64,000 nt of DNA from an uncultured Alphaproteobacteria bacterium (lineage in GTDB: Bacteria > Pseudomonadota > Alphaproteobacteria > UBA6615). Position numbers and translations under genes: made by a program. Below, piece after piece: positions 45,424-53,156 of the stretch (positions are counted from its first letter, which is position 1; each line of letters starts with the position of its first letter). The stretch is taken from contig CALSNJ010000002.1 of the NCBI GenBank assembly GCA_943787745.1, positions 62,001 to 126,000 of the forward strand, in the 5' to 3' direction. The notes beneath the pieces were generated by a model. That model ran no database searches and was not told the DNA's origin. It worked only from the letters and a program-made list of their open reading frames with translations.

Positions 45424-46548
45424 GTGAAAGCTTGGTACAATGGTATGTATCCGTCGACCTGTCTCGCCGATACGGTCGGCAAACTGGCTGCTTGGTTGAT
45501 GCTGCGACGTTTCAATATTTATAGATGGTGCCCGTTATTCGCGGTTATTGGTGGCGTTGCCATGGCAACGCTGGCCTACAATGTGATGGGACGTGCTGTC
45601 GGGTACGAGAATGTTCCGGTTGTTGCATTGCTGCCGGGTTTTCTGGTCGGCTTCGTATCGACGTTAACTGTTACCGCGCTCTTTGTGCGAAATCGCACGC
45701 TCCTACTTCAGAAGCTGGAGGTTGAAAGACAGGTTTCGGCACAGTTGCGGGTGGAGAACGAACAGCGGGAAAACATCGCCCGCGAACTGCTGGCAGCACG
45801 CGATGAAGCCGAGTTGGCCAGCCGCTCGAAATCCGAGTTTCTTGCGAATATGAGCCACGAGTTGAGAACGCCGCTGAACGCGATCATTGGCCTTTCTGAA
45901 ACGATAGAGGTCGAAACCTTCGGACCAATCGGAAACAAACACTATCGAGAATATGTTTCTCATATTCACGAAGCTGGTACGCACCTGCTTTCGATCATCA
46001 CTGATATTCTGGACATCTCAAAAATAGAGTCGGGGCGAACGGAACTGAGCGAAGCCTTCGTGGAGGTTCCTGACGTGATTGAAGCTTGTCTTCGATTGTT
46101 GCAATTCCGTGCTGAGGAAAAGAATCTGGACCTGAGTGTTGAGGTCGACGGTACATTGCGTGCGCTCTATGCCGACGAGCGTTTGCTCAAGCAGGTTTTG
46201 ATCAATCTGGTGTCCAACAGTATCAAGTTCACGCCCACAGGCGGCCGAGTGTTGCTGAAAACATGGCAATCTCCCGAGGATGGACATGTCTTCGAAGTGT
46301 CTGACACGGGTGTCGGTATTGCCCGTGAGGATATTGACGCGGTGTTCGAACCGTTCCGACAGGTCGACGGCAGTCTGAGCCGCCGCCATGAAGGAACGGG
46401 TCTCGGTTTGCCATTGAGCAAATCCCATGTGGAACTGCATGGCGGCGTAATGCACCTCTCAAGTGTGCCGGGCAAGGGTACAATCGTGCGTGTTAATCTA
46501 CCGGCATCGCGAATTGCACGCGATGCGCTGGATCGGTTCTCGGCCTGA
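45424..46548 (+). CDS. Membrane-anchored histidine kinase
   Basis: 374 residues from a GTG at 45424; ATG 45445 or 45499 are alternatives. Two N-terminal membrane helices ([20 protein letters not shown] and [20 protein letters not shown]) lead to a coiled coil ([20 protein letters not shown]). The phospho-acceptor His is in [21 protein letters not shown], with the N box [12 protein letters not shown] and G boxes [12 protein letters not shown] and [11 protein letters not shown]. The conserved KIESGR motif resembles PleC/DivJ-type kinases. There is no partner regulator beside it. Confidence 0.9.
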   Translation: MKAWYNGMYPSTCLADTVGKLAAWLMLRRFNIYRWCPLFAVIGGVAMATLAYNVMGRAVGYENVPVVALLPGFLVGFVSTLTVTALFVRNRTLLLQKLEVERQVSAQLRVENEQRENIARELLAARDEAELASRSKSEFLANMSHELRTPLNAIIGLSETIEVETFGPIGNKHYREYVSHIHEAGTHLLSIITDILDISKIESGRTELSEAFVEVPDVIEACLRLLQFRAEEKNLDLSVEVDGTLRALYADERLLKQVLINLVSNSIKFTPTGGRVLLKTWQSPEDGHVFEVSDTGVGIAREDIDAVFEPFRQVDGSLSRRHEGTGLGLPLSKSHVELHGGVMHLSSVPGKGTIVRVNLPASRIARDALDRFSA

Positions 46549-46687
46549 CGAAATGAGACGAAACTGATCAGCGTCGTACCGGCGGAGATGAAGTCTTAGT
46601 GCTTTGTTTTCAATCCGAAAGTTCGTCCTGTCGGGAGTAGTTTACCGGCGCGACGCAGACATCTTTAAGGGGAATGCATCGTGCCGA

Positions 46688-46716
46688 TTGACAGTCGGTC
46701 GCGGTCTTGGCACAAA
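46688..46716 (+). promoter_or_regulatory. Possible promoter of tRNA-Ser
   Basis: TTGACA at 46688-46693, 17 nt, then CACAAA at 46711-46716, which is a weak -10. The site is 37 nt before the tRNA 5' end. Confidence 0.3.
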
Positions 46717-46752
46717 CCCTCCCGCATACGTCGTGATAACCCACTCTCGTGC

Positions 46753-46844
46753 GGAGGGGTGGCCGAGTGGCTGAAGGCGACGGTTTGCTAAATCGTTATA
46801 CGGGTAACCCCGTATCGAGGGTTCGAATCCCTCTCCCTCCGCCA
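46753..46844 (+). tRNA. tRNA-Ser(GCT)
   Basis: 92 nt including an encoded CCA. The acceptor GGAGGGG pairs with TCCCTCC, followed by discriminator G and CCA. The anticodon stem ACGGT/ATCGT closes a TTGCTAA loop with anticodon GCT. A long class II variable arm (ATACGGGTAACCCCGTAT) and the TTCGAAT T-loop confirm a serine tRNA. It reads AGC and AGT codons. Foreign DNA starts directly after it. Confidence 0.96.
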
Positions 46845-47357
46845 ACATTATCATGCATTGCTAGATTCATCGCCGCGGCCAGCTGGCCATGCAGTTCGAG
46901 CTCGAACTTCCCGCGCTTCTGTGCGGGGTAGGCAACGATGCGGTCCACCAGCTCACGCAGGGCCGCGGAAGCTTCGTCCCGTACCATCGGTTCCGCATGC
47001 AGTGCTTCTGAGAGGTTCGCGATCTTCTCCTTGTAGAGCTGGGGTGCATTCGGGTGCCACTCGATCTTTTTGGGTTCCTCGTCATTGAACACCGCAAGGT
47101 CCGAGAGTCTTCCCTCGAGCTCGCGTAGTTTGTTTCCGACTGCCCCAAGGTCACTGGCTGTGCCTTCCGCGATCGCGTCGACCAGGCGCGCGATCTTCTG
47201 TTCCAGGTTCGCCTTTTCTTTGACGTGCGCGGTATGACGGCGGCGGGCATCCTTCTGCAGTCTCTGAAGCTCCGCGTGGTACTCATCCACGAAGGTCTGA
47301 ACGAGTTCGGGTTCCATCAGCTTGCCTTGTAGGCCGCCAAGGACCCGGTCTTCGATC
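46796..47357 (-). pseudogene. C-terminal remnant of a large serine recombinase
   Basis: The frame, read towards the tRNA, gives IEDRVLGGLQGKLMEPELVQ, then the coiled-coil region (KEKANLEQKIARLVDAIAEG) and GKFELELHGQLAAAMNLA. These are the last parts of phage- and ICE-type serine recombinases. The catalytic N-terminal domain and zinc ribbon are missing: the gene is cut at 47357 by the IS3 element, and the DNA beyond the IS does not continue it. The last residues run into the tRNA 3' end antisense. It marks a decayed integrative element at the tRNA. Confidence 0.8.
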
Positions 47358-47360
47358 TGT

Positions 47361-48179
47361 CTAGCCCCCAAGTTCTGGGCCATTCCTGATTAGAGTTTCT
47401 GGAACAGGAGGGCGCATGTTGAGGGCCTGATGTGGGCGGATGTGATTGTACTGTCTGAGCCACTGGTTGATGACGATCTGGGCCTGCTTTGTTGTGGTGA
47501 ACCATTCGGCGTTGAGCACCTCGCGGCGCAGAGTTCCGTTAAATCGTTCGTTGTATCCATTCTCCCAGGGTGACCCGGGATAGATCCGGATAGGCTTGAT
47601 CCCGACCCTTGCCAACCAGTCCTGCATCGCTTCCGCGACGAACTCGGGGCCATTGTCGGAACGGATATATTCTGGAGTGCCGTGGCGCAGGAGTAGCGGG
47701 TAGAGCGCCTCAAGGACATCCTCAGCTCCCATCCTGGTGCGAACCGCGACCGCTAGAGCCTGACGGGTGTACTCGTCGAGAACTGTCAGCATCTTGTAAC
47801 TCCGACCGCTGTCGAGCTTGTCGTGTACAAAGTCGATGCTCCAGACGTGGTTCGGATGAGTCGGCCGCAGCCGTATGATCGAAGCATCCTTGTGGTAGAG
47901 CCGTCGGCGCTTCTTGTGCCGTTGCGGCAGTTGAAGGCCTTCTTCGCGCCAGATCCGCTCAACCTTCTTGTGGTTCACCTTCCAACCTTCGATGCGCAGC
48001 AGTTCGGCTATCTTGCGATAGCCGTAGCGCCCGTATTGCTTGGCCAGCCGGATCAGGGCCAATCGCAGAGCATCATCATCTCGCCGGGCCGGTCGGTATT
48101 GCAGAGAACTGCGCGCCAGTCCGATCACCCGGCATGTCCGTCTCTCTGACGTCGCGAGCTTCTGACGCGTATGGATCAC
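47361..48179 (-). CDS. IS3-family transposase OrfB
   Basis: 272 residues. An HTH_21-type N-terminal part (LALIRLAKQYGRYGYRKIAE) is followed by an integrase core: WSIDFVHDKL (first Asp), YIRSDNGPEFVAEAMQDWL (second Asp) and GSPWENGYNERFNGTLRREV (Glu). The frame is open upstream of 48179 into the 3' end of orfA (GKLDPPKAQGLTTEQVRQAV). A programmed -1 frameshift in the AAGGAAAGC region could give OrfAB. The stop lies inside the left inverted repeat. Confidence 0.92.
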   Translation of the reverse strand: MIHTRQKLATSERRTCRVIGLARSSLQYRPARRDDDALRLALIRLAKQYGRYGYRKIAELLRIEGWKVNHKKVERIWREEGLQLPQRHKKRRRLYHKDASIIRLRPTHPNHVWSIDFVHDKLDSGRSYKMLTVLDEYTRQALAVAVRTRMGAEDVLEALYPLLLRHGTPEYIRSDNGPEFVAEAMQDWLARVGIKPIRIYPGSPWENGYNERFNGTLRREVLNAEWFTTTKQAQIVINQWLRQYNHIRPHQALNMRPPVPETLIRNGPELGG

Positions 48180-48202
48180 GGCCTGACGGACCTGCTCTGT
48201 CG

Positions 48203-48493
48203 TCAGGCCCTGGGCTTTAGGTGGGTCAAGCTTTCCTTGAGGATCAGCTTATCGAGTTCGAGTTCCGCGACAATCTTCTTTAGCCTGGCATTCTCCTTCT
48301 CCAGACTACGCAGCTCCGACAACTGCGACTTCCCCATCCCGCCAAACCGCTTGCGCCAGTTGTAGTAAGTGGCATCACTAATACCCACGCCACGACAGGC
48401 CGACGGCACGTCACTGCCAGTCGACAGCTTCACCTCAATCTCACGCAGCAGCTTGAGTATGTCCTCATCCGAATAGCGTTTCCGAGCCATCAC
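48203..48493 (-). CDS. IS3-family transposase OrfA
   Basis: 96 residues. A helix-turn-helix (SACRGVGISDATYYNWRKRF) is followed by a leucine-zipper-like coiled coil (LRSLEKENARLKKIVAELEL). This is the DNA-binding half of the IS3 transposase. It ends at 48203 in one frame, with orfB in the -1 frame. Confidence 0.92.
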   Translation of the reverse strand: MMARKRYSDEDILKLLREIEVKLSTGSDVPSACRGVGISDATYYNWRKRFGGMGKSQLSELRSLEKENARLKKIVAELELDKLILKESLTHLKPRA

Positions 48494-48547
48494 ATCCCCC
48501 TTCAGTCTCTAAAAATAGTGGCCCAGTTTTAGGGGGGAAGGACAATC

Positions 48548-48592
48548 ACTGCGTCAGGTCGAGGGTCTTCTGTTTGAGCGCGGTATCGATAG
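48548..48592. mobile_element. IS6-family transposase fragment (about 45 bp)
   Basis: CTGCGTCAGGTCGAGGGTCT and the following TCTGTTTGAGCGCGGTATCG match the 5' part of the IS6 transposase gene at 50840-50880 (CTGCGTCAGGTCGAAGATCT ...). It overlaps the 3' end of the photolyase-like gene, whose last residues it encodes. Confidence 0.7.
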
Positions 48593-49822
48593 ACTTATAC
48601 CAATGTTTACATTGGCGAGATCCTTGCCGGTCTTATTCCAGAACTTGAAAAAGCTGCCCTCGCATGCCGGCCATGCCAGTCGGTCCCAATCCCGTACAGG
48701 CATACGAACGCGAATTCCTGCTTGTTTCAGGGTGGGCCAGACAGCGGCCAGAGCATCCGCCGTTGGACCAACAGGAAGATAAGGTAAAACCACAACACTG
48801 AGCTTATGTCTCTGTGCCCATCCCTTGATCTGCGCCGCATAGTCCCGGGTCGGGATGTTCTCCTCTACTTCTGCGGTGCCGGACCGTGAAAGCGCATCCT
48901 CCAACGAACCTCGTGCAAAGCGGATTACATGAGGCGCAGTTGGCAAAATCGAACGGTTAGCTGTTGCCTGCACTGCCATTGCGGTCGAGAAGTGCCAGCC
49001 TCGTTCGCTGAGAAACTCCGGGTTCAGGTCCTCTTCGCAAAGCAAAAGACCGGCGTCTTCATTTGGGCGGTTTTGCGGTTCAAATTTAAGCGGCCGCAGC
49101 TGTGGAGGCGGGGGAGCCTGAATCGCAATTTCTTGCTGTGCGAGTCCAACCGGCGGCGCAAAGCGGTTGCCGGTATATCGCATGATGTTGTCGGGACGGG
49201 CGAGATACGTCTTGCCGCGTGTTTGAAGCCCGGCCACCCAACGCCAGGAAAGCGTATTGGAGGCGGCATCGCCATCGATCAGATGACGGAGGAAAAAGTC
49301 TGCGCCCAGTTCCCAGGGCAGTTTGAGCGTAAAGATCCAGATGCTTGCAAACCACATCCGGGCGTGGTTGTGCAGATATCCGGTATCGATCAGTTCTCGC
49401 GACCAGAAGTCGAAGCACTCTATTCCGGTGGAGCCGCTTGTCGCTGCTTCCAGCCTATGTGCGAGTTCGGGTGTGTTTGTGACCTCTTCGATGTGCTCTT
49501 CGAGAGCAGTGTTGTAGTCGCGCCAGACCGATGGGTGTTGTTCAAGCCAGCCTTTCCAATAGGTGCGCCAGCAGACTTCCTGGATGAACTTTTCAGCGCC
49601 ACGAGTTCCGTGAACCGAGACAGTGGCTGCAACCACTTCCTGCTCGTTGATCAGTCTATGACGTATCCACGGCGAAAGATTTGAGACCTGAGTGTTTTCG
49701 CGGGGACCGTAGTCGACATTACGAAGACGTGCGTAGTCGTTTCCTGCATACGGCAGGAACGCTGAGAGTTGAGACAAACCGGCTTCACGCGACGGCGTGG
49801 GAATATCGGTTTCTGATGTCAT
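48554..49822 (-). CDS. Photolyase/cryptochrome-type FAD protein, unusual domain order
   Basis: 422 residues. The N-terminal 230 residues are the helical FAD domain of the photolyase family: WRTYWKGWLEQHPSVWRDYN, then DTGYLHNHARMWFASIWIF, RHLIDGDAASNTLSWRWVAG and ARPDNIMRYTGNRFAPP. The usual N-terminal antenna (alpha/beta) domain is absent. The C-terminal 150 residues (LLLCEEDLNPEFL, LSVVVLPYLPVGPTADALAA, then WDRLAWPACEGSFFKFWNK) look like a degenerate alpha/beta domain. DNA repair or light sensing is inferred from the family. About 12 final residues come from an IS6 fragment. Confidence 0.75.
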   Translation of the reverse strand: MTSETDIPTPSREAGLSQLSAFLPYAGNDYARLRNVDYGPRENTQVSNLSPWIRHRLINEQEVVAATVSVHGTRGAEKFIQEVCWRTYWKGWLEQHPSVWRDYNTALEEHIEEVTNTPELAHRLEAATSGSTGIECFDFWSRELIDTGYLHNHARMWFASIWIFTLKLPWELGADFFLRHLIDGDAASNTLSWRWVAGLQTRGKTYLARPDNIMRYTGNRFAPPVGLAQQEIAIQAPPPPQLRPLKFEPQNRPNEDAGLLLCEEDLNPEFLSERGWHFSTAMAVQATANRSILPTAPHVIRFARGSLEDALSRSGTAEVEENIPTRDYAAQIKGWAQRHKLSVVVLPYLPVGPTADALAAVWPTLKQAGIRVRMPVRDWDRLAWPACEGSFFKFWNKTGKDLANVNIGISLSIPRSNRRPST

Positions 49823-50039
49823 AGGCGATGAGCTGTTTTGACTTCATTGATCTTTGCGTGAACTACTATTGCCCTACAAAGGTCTGGAACGACAGGCTCG
49901 ATGGAACACCATACGGCGGTCATGGGTGCCGATCGCATTGCGTGCTTGTGTTTGTGACCTTTGAATGACGCCGATGGACCCTCATTCAATGAATGTATCC
50001 TCGCTGAGCCCTGCCGCGATGCTGTTCAGGCCTACAGCC

Positions 50040-50336
50040 TCAGGAGGCCACAGTTTTGAGAAATTCGACCGTGTTTCCAAAGGGGTCTTTAACGTAAACA
50101 CTCGCCGTCCCATCGCGATGCGGGGTCAGCTTTCCGTATTTCTTTGCGTCCTGCGTTTCAAATGCCAGGTGTGGAGGATGCTGTGATGGCAACACGAGAG
50201 CGATTGACGTGTTTTCGATATCCAGAAGGGCCCAGGTCTCGTCTTGATAGGCAATGTTGGCATTGAGGTTCTGAACATACCAATCGACGGCTTGCCTGAT
50301 GTCAGAAACGCAGAGAGCGGCGTGATGCAATTTCAT
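50040..50336 (-). CDS. Small VOC-family protein
   Basis: 98 residues. LHHAALCVSDIRQAVDWYVQ is a glyoxalase-type first strand-helix, and it ends SVYVKDPFGNTVEFLKT, with the typical DPFGN-x-hydrophobic-E. It is half the size of a full two-module enzyme and would act as a dimer. It lies between non-coding stretches in the island. 49823-50039 (217 nt) holds nothing I can name. Confidence 0.8.
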   Translation of the reverse strand: MKLHHAALCVSDIRQAVDWYVQNLNANIAYQDETWALLDIENTSIALVLPSQHPPHLAFETQDAKKYGKLTPHRDGTASVYVKDPFGNTVEFLKTVAS

Positions 50337-50385
50337 TTGATTTTGCCTTTCTAGTGTTCACTGCGCCAAAATGACAGGCTACGAT

Positions 50386-50517
50386 CTTCAACCACTTGGA
50401 TCTCGACCGCCATCTCGACATCTGCCCCGACGCGCTGTCCGAGTGTTGCCAAACTGCGATGTTAGACCTGCATAATGCAGAATTTCGGAGGCTGATTCGC
50501 GTTAGCGTGATATCACC
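50386..50517. mobile_element. IS6-family 3'-end fragment
   Basis: CTTCAACCACTTGGATCTCG followed by ACCGCCATCTCGACA matches the transposase 3' region at 55376-55410. CTGATTCGCGTTAGCGTGAT then corresponds to the right terminal sequence CTGGTTCGCATTAGCCTGAC. The middle is diverged and partly deleted. Confidence 0.65.
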
Positions 50518-50608
50518 GTTGTTCGGTCAATGAATCAATTATCGAACATCAGCCCACTTTCGCAGAAGTCCAGATGCCAGCTCCCGAATTTACAACTTGG
50601 TCCGCTAG

Positions 50609-50696
50609 TTACTCGGCCGCCGCTTTTTCTGACGCGATTGCTGCATTGACACGAGGCATTACCTCTTCTGCCATCAGCTGTAGCGAACGTTTCGTA
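50609..50696 (-). pseudogene. C-terminal scrap of a luciferase-like flavin oxidoreductase
   Basis: The reverse strand reads TKRSLQLMAEEVMPRVNAAI and ASEKAAAE before a stop. This is the usual C-terminus of LLM-class flavin-dependent enzymes (SLxxFAxEVMP). It ends abruptly at the left terminus of an IS6 element at 50697, so the element (or recombination through it) removed the rest. Confidence 0.65.
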
Positions 50697-51504
50697 GGCA
50701 CTGTCAGACCAAATTGGCTTGAGGCTGGCGAGGCCGTTCCGTAGCCTCCGCGGATGAAAAATCCGTTCCGTTATTTCAACTCGTCGCCCGAGATCATCCG
50801 CCTGACGGTGATGATGTATGTTCGCTACCCGCTATCGCTGCGTCAGGTCGAAGATCTGCTGCTCGAACGGGGCATCGATATCTGCCACGAGACGGTTCGG
50901 TTCTGGTGGAACCGGTTCGGTCCGATGTTCGCCGCGGAGATCAGGAAACGCCGGGTTCATCATCAATCATATTCGAACTGGCGCTGGCATCTGGATGAGG
51001 TGTTTGTGCGGATCAACGGCGAGACGCATTACCTCTGGCGCGCCGTTGATCATGAGGGCGAGGTGCTCGAGGTCTTCGCCACGAAAGCGGCGGGATCGCC
51101 GGGCTGCGCTTCGGTTTTCTGAAGCGCGCGATGAAGCGGTACGGTCGGCCGAAGTCGATTGTGACGGACCGGCTTCGGTCTTACCGGGCAGCGATGAATG
51201 TGATTGGGAATGGCGCTGACCAGGAGTGCGGCCGCTGGCTGAACAATCGGGCGGAAAACTCACATCAGCCATTCAGGCGACGGGAAGGGGCGATGTCGAA
51301 ATTCAGGGACGTAAAGACCCTACAGAAATTCGCCGCCGTTCATGCTTCGACCTTCAACCATTTCAATGCCGACCGACATCTTAAAAGCCGCTCCGACTTC
51401 AAGCAGAACCGCTCCGCCGCGCTGGCCGAGTGGCGTGAGTTGGCGGCATAAAGACGGCGTCGCCGCCGATTTTGGAGACTGGTTCGCATTAGCCTGACAC
51501 CACC
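50697..51504 (+). mobile_element. IS6-family element, copy A (defective)
   Basis: The left terminus GGCACTGTCAGACCAAATTG equals that of copy B at 54724. The right end is CTGACACCACC at 51494-51504, also as in copy B. Both copies span 808 bp and point the same way. The transposase gene of this copy has two single-base insertions. No 8-bp target duplication is recognisable. Confidence 0.82.
50754..51451 (+). pseudogene. IS6 transposase, two frameshifts
   Basis: MKNPFRYFNSSPEIIRLTVM begins as in the intact copy B protein. After VEVFATK-like EVLEVFATK the frame reads AAGSPGCASVF and stops at 51122. From 51131 the original frame resumes (MKRYGRPKSIVTDRLRSYRA to NRSAALAEWRELAA, 51451). Comparison with copy B shows one extra base near 51086 and another near 51113. 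Confidence 0.85.
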
Positions 51505-51641
51505 ATCTCGACCGCCACCTCAACAGCCGCTCCGTCTTCAAACAGAACCGCTCCGCCGCGCTGGCCGAGTGGCGTCAGTTGGCGGCATGAAGATGGTGTC
51601 GTCGGCGATTTTGGAGACTGGTTCGCATTAGACTGACAGCG
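51505..51641 (+). mobile_element. Tandem partial duplicate of an IS6 3' end
   Basis: ATCTCGACCGCCACCTCAAC resumes the transposase 3' region a second time. It runs through CTGGCCGAGTGGCGTCAGTT to the terminus CTGACAGCGCC at 51641, whose complement GGCGCTGTCAG pairs almost perfectly with the left terminus. It looks like the scar of a second IS6 insertion or of recombination between two copies. Confidence 0.7.
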
Positions 51642-51673
51642 CCAAAAGCTGGTTAGATACAGGGCACCTGTAA

Positions 51674-53116
51674 TTATCTTACGGGACTTTTGTTTACGGT
51701 AACCAGGCAGTGATGGCTGGCGTGAGCGCGGTTGCTTGGCAGATGCGCTGTTGATGTCGATCGGAAGTGGAGTGTCTCAGAATGACCTACGGACCATTCA
51801 GCGTTAACCTGATTTTTAGTTGTCCGCTTGCCTAGGCCTGACAAAACACAGGCGCTTAGAACACTATTCCTGTCGACATAATAAGCTCTGTATCCCTCAA
51901 TAAAGTTCCGGCCGGGTTTCGGCGGAATGAAGCTCGTGCCCGGATTCTGTGTTGCACTGTTTTGTATGTGCATCAGTATTTGTTTCTGGGTGCTCTGTGA
52001 TGAGGAGGTTTGACCAACAGTAAGAGGCGCTCCGACAAAATGCGGGCTATATCCGGTATATGTCTGTTGTGGGCTTGCCGTGACGATTTGGTTTGGCACT
52101 AATTGTGGCTTGGCTTGCGGGCTTGGTTGCGGCGGCGCCACTTGCGTCATCGGCTGAGGTGTCTGCTGCGCGGGTGGGTTGGGCGGCACCGGGTACCCTG
52201 TCGCAGGGTCACGTTTGCCCTGCCAGGTCGGAAACTTCTGAAAGCCTGGCTTAAGCGCCGGAGCTGTGTTGCTGAACAGTTGCGGCGGCGCCACTTGCGT
52301 CATCGGCTGAGGTGTCTGCTGCGCGGGTGGGTTGGGCGGCACCGGGTACCCTGTCGCAGGGTCACGTTTGCCCTGCCAGGTCGGAAACTTCTGAAAGCCT
52401 GGCTTAAGCGCCGGAGCTGTGTTGCTGAACAGTTGCGGCGGCGCCACTTGCGTCATCGGCTGAGGTGTCTGCTGCGCGGGTGGGTTGGGCGGCACCGGGT
52501 ACCCTGTCGCAGGGTCACGTTTGCCCTGCCAGGTCGGAAACTTCTGAAAGCCTGGCTTAAGCGCCGGAGCTGTGTTGCTGAACAGTTGCGGCGGCGCCAC
52601 TTGCGTCATCGGCTGAGGTGTCTGCTGCGCGGGTGGGTTGGGCGGCACCGGGTACCCTGTCGCAGGGTCACGTTTGCCCTGCCAGGTCGGAAACTTCTGA
52701 AAGCCTGGCTTAAGCGCCGGAGCTGTGTTGCTGAACAGTTGCGGCGGCGCCACTTGCGTCATCGGCTGAGGTGTCTGCTGCGCGGGTGGGTCGGGAGGTA
52801 CGTAGTAAGGACTATGTCCGGTATATGTTTGTTGGGGGCTCGGTTTAACCACAACAGGCGCTTGGGGTTTTGGCGTGTTGCTAGTTAATCCGCCGCCGGA
52901 TTGAGTGGCCGCAGGGGTGACGACTATGGTCTGGACGTTCGTCGTTGGTTGTGGGGATGGCACAGTAACGTGGGTACTGCCGCCTCCCTGACAATTGGGA
53001 TTATGCGCAGCTGCGTTGGCATTTTGGCAACCGGGTGGGTTTCTTTTGGCATCCACGTCTGAAGCCATAGCGACAGCAGTCAGCAGAACTATCAGTCCGG
53101 CAACTGGTTTCATCAT
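51674..53116 (-). CDS. Exported proline-rich repeat protein of unknown function
   Basis: About 480 residues. MMKPVAGLIVLLTAVAMASD is a signal peptide, followed by a short Cys-containing stretch (PPGCQNANAAAHNPNCQGG) and a Pro/Thr/Gln-rich region. The core is four identical 51-residue repeats (PPNPPAQQTPQPMTQVAPPQ, then LFSNTAPALKPGFQKFPTWQ, GKRDPATGYPV) and a partial fifth, flanked by the motif SPQQTYTGxSPxxV on both sides. The C-terminal 100 residues are not repetitive. It starts 40 nt after the TpsB-like gene on the same strand, suggesting an operon and a secreted or surface product. It has no TPS-type beta-helix domain. An in-frame start at 53143 is possible. Confidence 0.65.
   Translation of the reverse strand: MMKPVAGLIVLLTAVAMASDVDAKRNPPGCQNANAAAHNPNCQGGGSTHVTVPSPQPTTNVQTIVVTPAATQSGGGLTSNTPKPQAPVVVKPSPQQTYTGHSPYYVPPDPPAQQTPQPMTQVAPPQLFSNTAPALKPGFQKFPTWQGKRDPATGYPVPPNPPAQQTPQPMTQVAPPQLFSNTAPALKPGFQKFPTWQGKRDPATGYPVPPNPPAQQTPQPMTQVAPPQLFSNTAPALKPGFQKFPTWQGKRDPATGYPVPPNPPAQQTPQPMTQVAPPQLFSNTAPALKPGFQKFPTWQGKRDPATGYPVPPNPPAQQTPQPMTQVAPPQPSPQAKPQLVPNQIVTASPQQTYTGYSPHFVGAPLTVGQTSSSQSTQKQILMHIQNSATQNPGTSFIPPKPGRNFIEGYRAYYVDRNSVLSACVLSGLGKRTTKNQVNAEWSVGHSETLHFRSTSTAHLPSNRAHASHHCLVTVNKSPVR
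52127..52791. repeat. Four identical 153-bp direct repeats plus a 53-bp partial copy
   Basis: Units start at 52127, 52280, 52433 and 52586 with TTGCGGCGGCGCCACTTGCG, and appear identical base for base. A fifth, starting at 52739, stays identical for 53 bp, then diverges. 153 is a multiple of 3, so copy number can change without breaking the reading frame. Confidence 0.93.
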
Positions 53117-53156
53117 TGATTGCTGCCAATCCTTGCAATTCATCGGGATCTGTCGG

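Larger units (their letters stand above)
47358..48544 (-). mobile_element. IS3-family insertion sequence, complete (1187 bp)
   Basis: Terminal inverted repeats: TGTC...CCCCC...CTGGGCCA at the left end (47358) and the matching complement ending at 48544. Both flanks carry ATC (47355-47357 and 48545-48547), a 3-bp target duplication typical of IS3. It contains orfA and orfB in a -1 arrangement. It is inserted between the recombinase remnant and an IS6 fragment. Confidence 0.88.

Noticed and set aside
46642-46854. Short minus-strand ORF reading GEGFEPSIRGYPYNDLANRR
   Set aside because: It is the antisense translation of tRNA-Ser, a well-known annotation artefact.
52127-52791. Regular direct repeats as a CRISPR array
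   Set aside because: Units are 153 bp with no spacers between them, and they encode in-frame peptide repeats; no cas genes are near.
52103-52888. Plus-strand open frame of repeated Arg-rich peptides across the 153-bp array
   Set aside because: It is open only because the unit length is a multiple of three. It has no ribosome site or sensible composition, and lies opposite a gene with a signal peptide.
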